A DNA stretch of 7,975 nucleotides from positions 1 to 7,975 of the forward strand of contig JAGOGT010000042.1 in NCBI GenBank assembly GCA_017996595.1. Reading direction: 5' to 3'. Both the position numbers and the translations under genes were made by a program. The stretch's first letter is position 1. Every line of letters begins with the position of its first letter. This DNA is from Candidatus Cloacimonadota bacterium (GTDB lineage Bacteria > Cloacimonadota > Cloacimonadia > Cloacimonadales > Cloacimonadaceae). The notes beneath the pieces were generated by a model that saw only the letters and a program-made list of their open reading frames with translations, was not told the origin of the DNA and did no database searches. Shown here piece by piece: positions 5,148 to 7,975 of the stretch.

Positions 5148-6001
5148 GGATGCCTCGCAATACTTATTTCCTTTAATATCTTGTCCAATTCATCGCGAAA
5201 TTCCGGCACCTGTGTGTAGATGATCTCCCCACGGGAATAGATTTCGGCAATTTCCCGCTGATGCTTAAAGGCTGCCCAAATGGGTATTCCCTGTGTTTCG
5301 CAGTATTTGAAAACGTCATCATTACCTATTCCCACGCGGTTTATTACCACAGCAAGAGGCTTTTTCAGATGGCGCATGGTATTCACAGCGAGGCTGAGGT
5401 CATGCAAGCCAAAGGGAGTAGGTTCCGTTACCAGAATCACCAGATCGGCATCCTTGGTAGCATTAATCACCGAACAGGATGTTCCCGGAGGACAATCGCG
5501 AAGCTGCAATCCGGCATCGGGATAATTCTCTGCAGCATAGGCAAGAGTTTGATTGATAAGGGGCGAAGCCATCTCCACGCCTATATCCAGCTTGCTTTCA
5601 ATGAAGCTAAGCCCTCCCTGACGATATACCCGCAGCCATCCGAGTTCACTATCTTGCATTGGCAAAGCCTTCGTGGGGCAAAGTTCACTGCAAGCATAGC
5701 AGGAATGGCACAGCTCCGGAAGCACCATGATCCTATCCCCAAGCTTCAGCACCGCATTATAATGGCATACCTCGGTACATTTGCCACAAAGCGTGCAGCT
5801 TGCCTTGTCCCAAAAGGGAACCTGACGATACCGGCGTTCTTCCCTTTGGGGCGAGCCACTCAGGAAGAGACCGCTATTGGGCTCTTCCACGTCCAGATCA
5901 ATTAGCAAGGTGGCTTGGGTTTCCGCGGCGCGCAAGGCCAGATTGACAGCCAGAGTAGTCTTTCCGGTTCCGCCTTTACCACTGGCAATGGCAATTTTCA
6001 T
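5144..6001 (-). CDS. MinD-superfamily ATPase with inserted ferredoxin domain (first copy)
   Basis: The 285-residue protein shows SGKGGTGKTT (7-16) and IDLDVEEPN (34-42). An inserted ferredoxin has C69-x2-C72-x2-C75-x3-C79 and C98-x2-C101-x2-C104-x3-C108-P. DCPPGT (169-174) follows, then VTEPTPFGLHD (191-201), which matches the other copy closely in pattern. Two full 4Fe-4S motifs are present, so electron transfer or cluster delivery coupled to ATP hydrolysis is plausible. The two proteins probably form a heterodimer, as proposed for the equivalent Desulfovibrio ORP-cluster pair; that is inference here. The start overlaps the upstream stop by one base (TAATG). Only a poor ribosome site is visible, so translation is probably coupled to the DUF134-NifX gene. 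A Cys at 176 follows the DCPPG loop. Confidence 0.93.
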   Translation of the reverse strand: MKIAIASGKGGTGKTTLAVNLALRAAETQATLLIDLDVEEPNSGLFLSGSPQREERRYRQVPFWDKASCTLCGKCTEVCHYNAVLKLGDRIMVLPELCHSCYACSELCPTKALPMQDSELGWLRVYRQGGLSFIESKLDIGVEMASPLINQTLAYAAENYPDAGLQLRDCPPGTSCSVINATKDADLVILVTEPTPFGLHDLSLAVNTMRHLKKPLAVVINRVGIGNDDVFKYCETQGIPIWAAFKHQREIAEIYSRGEIIYTQVPEFRDELDKILKEISIARHP

Positions 6002-6819
6002 TAGTGGTCACACCGGTTGTCACCGGACTCCAATTTGCCTTGCAGGTACATACTCACCAAGTCTTTAAGGGGCATATCCGGCACGCCTACCACCACTTTG
6101 ATGCCATTGGCGCACATTAGTTCCTGAGCCTTCATGCCCATCCCTCCGGCGATAACCACTGTGCAGCCCAATTGATGCAGAAAAGCGGGATGCGATCCGG
6201 GCTCATGCGCTGGAGGATCGATGGTTTCTTCTTTGGCGATGCTATTGTTCTCGATGGTATAGATGGCGAATTTTTCGCAGTGACCGAAGTGGGAGCTAAG
6301 CTCTCCATTAGTTAAGGGGATGGCGATTTTCATGGTTGGTTCCTTTGTCATTCTATTTAGTCTGGTTTGTCTTCCATATCCGTGGCATTTGCGGCATACG
6401 CCACATTGTTGCCGATAGCACTCATCCAGCGAAATCAGCTGCGGCGAATTGCAGGTAGGGCACTTGGGCAGGCATTCACTATCGGTTTCGCTGTAGGCAC
6501 CACAATCCTCACAGAGCCATACATGCCTCTGAAAAGTGATGTCCCCACCTTCGATCAGCAGGATGTGTCCCTCGATCAGCGCAGAGGCGAATTTCTTGCG
6601 AGCCCTATCATAGATTCGGGTAAGCGTGGGCCGGGAAACTTGCATGCGGATAGCCGCTTCTTCCTGCGTGAGGCCTTCATGATCCAAAAGCCGGATCACC
6701 TCATATTCATCCAGCGAAAGAATCACTTTCTGCCTGGTATTCCCAATCCTGCCAAAAGGCCTGAATCCTTTCACGGCGGGCATTCTTCGCACAATTCTGC
6801 TAATGCAGTTTCTTCCCAT
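6001..6819 (-). CDS. DUF134 (UPF0251) DNA-binding domain fused to a NifX-like domain
   Basis: The 272-residue product has three parts. Residues about 12-92 are a DUF134/UPF0251 domain. It shows LSLDEYEVIRLLDHEGLTQEEAA, a helix-turn-helix at about 49-72 (SRPTLTRIYDRARKK) and an ending in LLIEGG. Residues about 101-150 are Cys-rich: C103-x2-C106, C116, C120-x2-C123, C134, C139, C142-x2-C145. The first and third CxxC pairs look like a zinc ribbon. Residues 163-272 are a complete NifB/NifX-family domain: MKIAIPL, then S-x-HFGHCEKFAIY at 175-187, then VVIAGGMGMKA. The likely role is a cluster- or metal-responsive regulator that heads the operon and may autoregulate it (inference). AAGGAAG lies four bases before the ATG. 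An internal ATG at 6333 with its own ribosome site could also yield the NifX part alone. If the fusion is a sequencing or assembly artefact, these would be two genes. Confidence 0.88.
   Translation of the reverse strand: MGRNCISRIVRRMPAVKGFRPFGRIGNTRQKVILSLDEYEVIRLLDHEGLTQEEAAIRMQVSRPTLTRIYDRARKKFASALIEGHILLIEGGDITFQRHVWLCEDCGAYSETDSECLPKCPTCNSPQLISLDECYRQQCGVCRKCHGYGRQTRLNRMTKEPTMKIAIPLTNGELSSHFGHCEKFAIYTIENNSIAKEETIDPPAHEPGSHPAFLHQLGCTVVIAGGMGMKAQELMCANGIKVVVGVPDMPLKDLVSMYLQGKLESGDNRCDH
6331..6346 (-). promoter_or_regulatory. Internal ribosome-binding site and ATG for the NifX-like half
   Basis: On the minus strand AAAGGA (6341-6346) stands seven bases before an in-frame ATG (6331-6333), exactly where the NifX-like domain begins (MKIAIPL). 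Free-standing family members start at this point. The site could let the 110-residue C-terminal domain be made separately from the fusion. Whether it is used cannot be told from sequence. Confidence 0.4.
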
Positions 6820-6836
6820 GGCTCTTCCTTTTTATA

Positions 6837-6846
6837 AACATATGTT
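6837..6846. promoter_or_regulatory. Palindrome over the predicted transcription start (candidate operator)
   Basis: AACATATGTT is a perfect 10-bp palindrome located two bases downstream of the -10 box and covering the predicted start point near 6841. A site here would let a repressor block the promoter. The operon's first gene encodes a helix-turn-helix protein, so autoregulation is a reasonable but untested inference. Confidence 0.35.
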
Positions 6847-6847
6847 C

Positions 6848-6875
6848 ACAATATGCAGAGCCCCATTTCTGTCAA
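6848..6875 (-). promoter_or_regulatory. Probable housekeeping promoter of the six-gene operon
   Basis: On the minus strand TTGACA (6870-6875) is followed after 16 bases by TATTGT (6848-6853), a perfect -35 and a 4/6 -10. The predicted leader is about 22 bases, with AAGGAAG (6824-6830) inside it. The spacing and -35 match the promoter at 2703-2730. No sigma-54-type GG...GC element is seen here. Confidence 0.55.
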
Positions 6876-6903
6876 TGAGTTTGTGAAAAACATTCGCTAG
6901 GGG

Positions 6904-7974
6904 TTACTCAGCCTTGGTGAGAATGCCATATAGAGCGCTGTTTATATAGTAATTTGTACGGATGATCTTCTGCTTCTTTAGTAAGCCATCTTCACATAGA
7001 GCATCCAGATACTTCGTGGCAGTATGCCGGCTTACTTTCAGGTCCCGTATGATGAATTCTATCTTGGTGTAGGGGTGGAAAAAGAGATTATTGATCAAAT
7101 CCTGGGAGTAGAACTTATACTTTCCCCGGATGAATTGTTTGTAATCCTGAAGGGCTTTGCGGATGGATTCTACCATCAAGATAGTCTGCTTTGATGTTTC
7201 CTCCACAGCACTAAGCATAAATAGTATCCACTCTTCCCAGGCAGCTTCATCGCGAACCTTTTGGAGGAGGTGATAATACTCGCCTTTGTGTTTTACAATG
7301 TATCTGCTGAGATACAGCACGGGGATGTCTAGCAAATCCTCCAGCACCAGGTATAGCACGTTAATTATGCGTCCAGTACGGCCATTGCCATCGTAAAAGG
7401 GGTGAATACTCTCGAATTGATAGTGAATCACAGCCATCTTAATCAAGGGATCAACCTCATTAAGGCTGTTATTGTTGATGTACTTCTCGAGATTGGACAT
7501 CAAGCCAATGATAACTTGAGGGTCTTGGGGAGGGATATATACTGTCTCACCAGTCTGCTCATTTCGGAGTTCAGTGCCCGGTAGTTTCCGAAAACCGGAG
7601 CGGTGTTTCTCCATCTCTGTCTGGATGTCGATGATTTGGTTGGATGTGAGCATTCCGGAGCTTAAAACCCGTGAATAGCCCGTTTTTAAGGCAGATACAT
7701 AACTGCTTACCTCTTTTGCAGCAGCGCTCAATGCGTACTCGGGGAATATGTCATCACGAAACAGGTCGTCATGAGTAGTGATTATATTCTCTATTGCCGA
7801 ACTATCCTTAGCTTCCTGAAGAGAGAGGGTATTGATCAGAATTGATTGATTCGGAATCGTGGCTGAAATACCCTTTAATTCAGCGAGATACCGATGAGCG
7901 GAAGCTGCTTTCTTGAGAACCGAAATGGTTTCCAGATCAGTATCCGGAGGCAAATTCTTTAGAACAAAATCCAT
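6904..7974 (-). CDS. Fic-family protein with N-terminal inhibitory motif and C-terminal winged helix
   Basis: The 356-residue protein carries the complete Fic motif HPFYDGNGRTGR at 191-202, with catalytic His191 and the phosphate-binding GNGR loop. This family transfers AMP (or another nucleotide moiety) to hydroxyl groups on target proteins. Residues 58-63, SSAIEN, fit the (S/T)xxxE(G/N) inhibitory motif. Its position before the Fic core makes this a class II, self-inhibited Fic protein, and Glu62 is the expected obstructing residue. The N-terminus (LPPDTDLETISVLKKAASAHRYLAELKG) matches the Fic/DOC N-terminal family. Residues about 285-352 read as a winged helix (KIEFIIRDLKVSRHTATKYLDAL), so DNA binding or autoregulation is possible. 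The ATG at 7974 is one base from the window edge, so the true start may lie outside. No antitoxin gene is visible inside the window. The 84 bases after its stop show no clear terminator. Confidence 0.92.
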   Translation of the reverse strand: MDFVLKNLPPDTDLETISVLKKAASAHRYLAELKGISATIPNQSILINTLSLQEAKDSSAIENIITTHDDLFRDDIFPEYALSAAAKEVSSYVSALKTGYSRVLSSGMLTSNQIIDIQTEMEKHRSGFRKLPGTELRNEQTGETVYIPPQDPQVIIGLMSNLEKYINNNSLNEVDPLIKMAVIHYQFESIHPFYDGNGRTGRIINVLYLVLEDLLDIPVLYLSRYIVKHKGEYYHLLQKVRDEAAWEEWILFMLSAVEETSKQTILMVESIRKALQDYKQFIRGKYKFYSQDLINNLFFHPYTKIEFIIRDLKVSRHTATKYLDALCEDGLLKKQKIIRTNYYINSALYGILTKAE

Positions 7975-7975
7975 A

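Noticed and set aside
5261..5905. 214-residue open frame on the plus strand
   Set aside because: It lies wholly opposite the first ferredoxin-MinD ATPase. It has no recognisable domain and its composition is that of an antisense shadow.
6367..6837. 156-residue open frame on the plus strand
   Set aside because: It is antisense to the DUF134-NifX gene, with no domain and no ribosome site, and is a shadow frame.
6876..6903. Terminator after the Fic gene
   Set aside because: Only a weak, interrupted stem without a following T-run is present, so readthrough into the next operon cannot be excluded.

Overview
The window looks like a piece of an anaerobic bacterial genome, probably Candidatus Cloacimonadota or another member of the Fibrobacterota-Chlorobiota-Bacteroidota neighbourhood. 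Two things point there: a secreted protein that ends in a type IX-style C-terminal sorting domain, and a gene cluster typical of strict anaerobes (two MinD-type ATPases carrying ferredoxin domains, NifX/orange-protein-like metallocluster binders, a DUF5320 protein and an Mrp ATPase). This taxonomic placement is inference. All recognisable genes are on the minus strand.

Reading in the direction of transcription, from high to low coordinates: a Fic-family protein (6904-7974) with an intact catalytic motif and an N-terminal inhibitory motif. Next comes a well-bounded six-gene operon (6819 down to 2818). It has a TTGACA-N16-TATTGT promoter with a palindrome over the predicted start point, and then a DUF134 regulator fused to a NifX-like domain, two ferredoxin-MinD ATPases, a free-standing NifX/orange-protein-like protein, a DUF5320 glycine/arginine-rich coiled-coil protein, and an Mrp/NBP35 Fe-S carrier ATPase. 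Genes overlap or abut (TAATG, ATGA, ATGA, 39-base gap, TAAATG), and the operon ends in a strong hairpin-plus-T7 terminator. A second promoter (TTGACA-N16-GATAAT) then drives a 652-residue exported protein (712-2670) that reads as a repeat-built, possibly beta-propeller, ectodomain followed by an Fn3-like domain and the sorting domain.

The operon products plausibly work together: Mrp and the two ferredoxin-ATPases would load or move Fe-S or Mo/Cu-type clusters, the NifX-like domains would bind the cluster, and the DUF134 domain would regulate the operon, possibly by sensing the cluster through its fused NifX domain. The closest known arrangement is the orange-protein (ORP) cluster of Desulfovibrio. 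No nitrogenase genes are present.

Positions 1-711 hold no convincing gene but are dense in structure. There are hairpin-bearing repeat units (1-14, 64-105, 323-365), a 207-base imperfect palindrome (92-298) that folds on paper into a four-way junction with no unpaired base at the junction, and a run of short tandem repeats with different periods (373-392, 487-510, 517-553, 570-585, 593-625), the last with an inverted copy at 641-651. The 92-298 element is the most unusual thing in the window. It may be a structured RNA, or a small non-autonomous element inserted into an older hairpin repeat.
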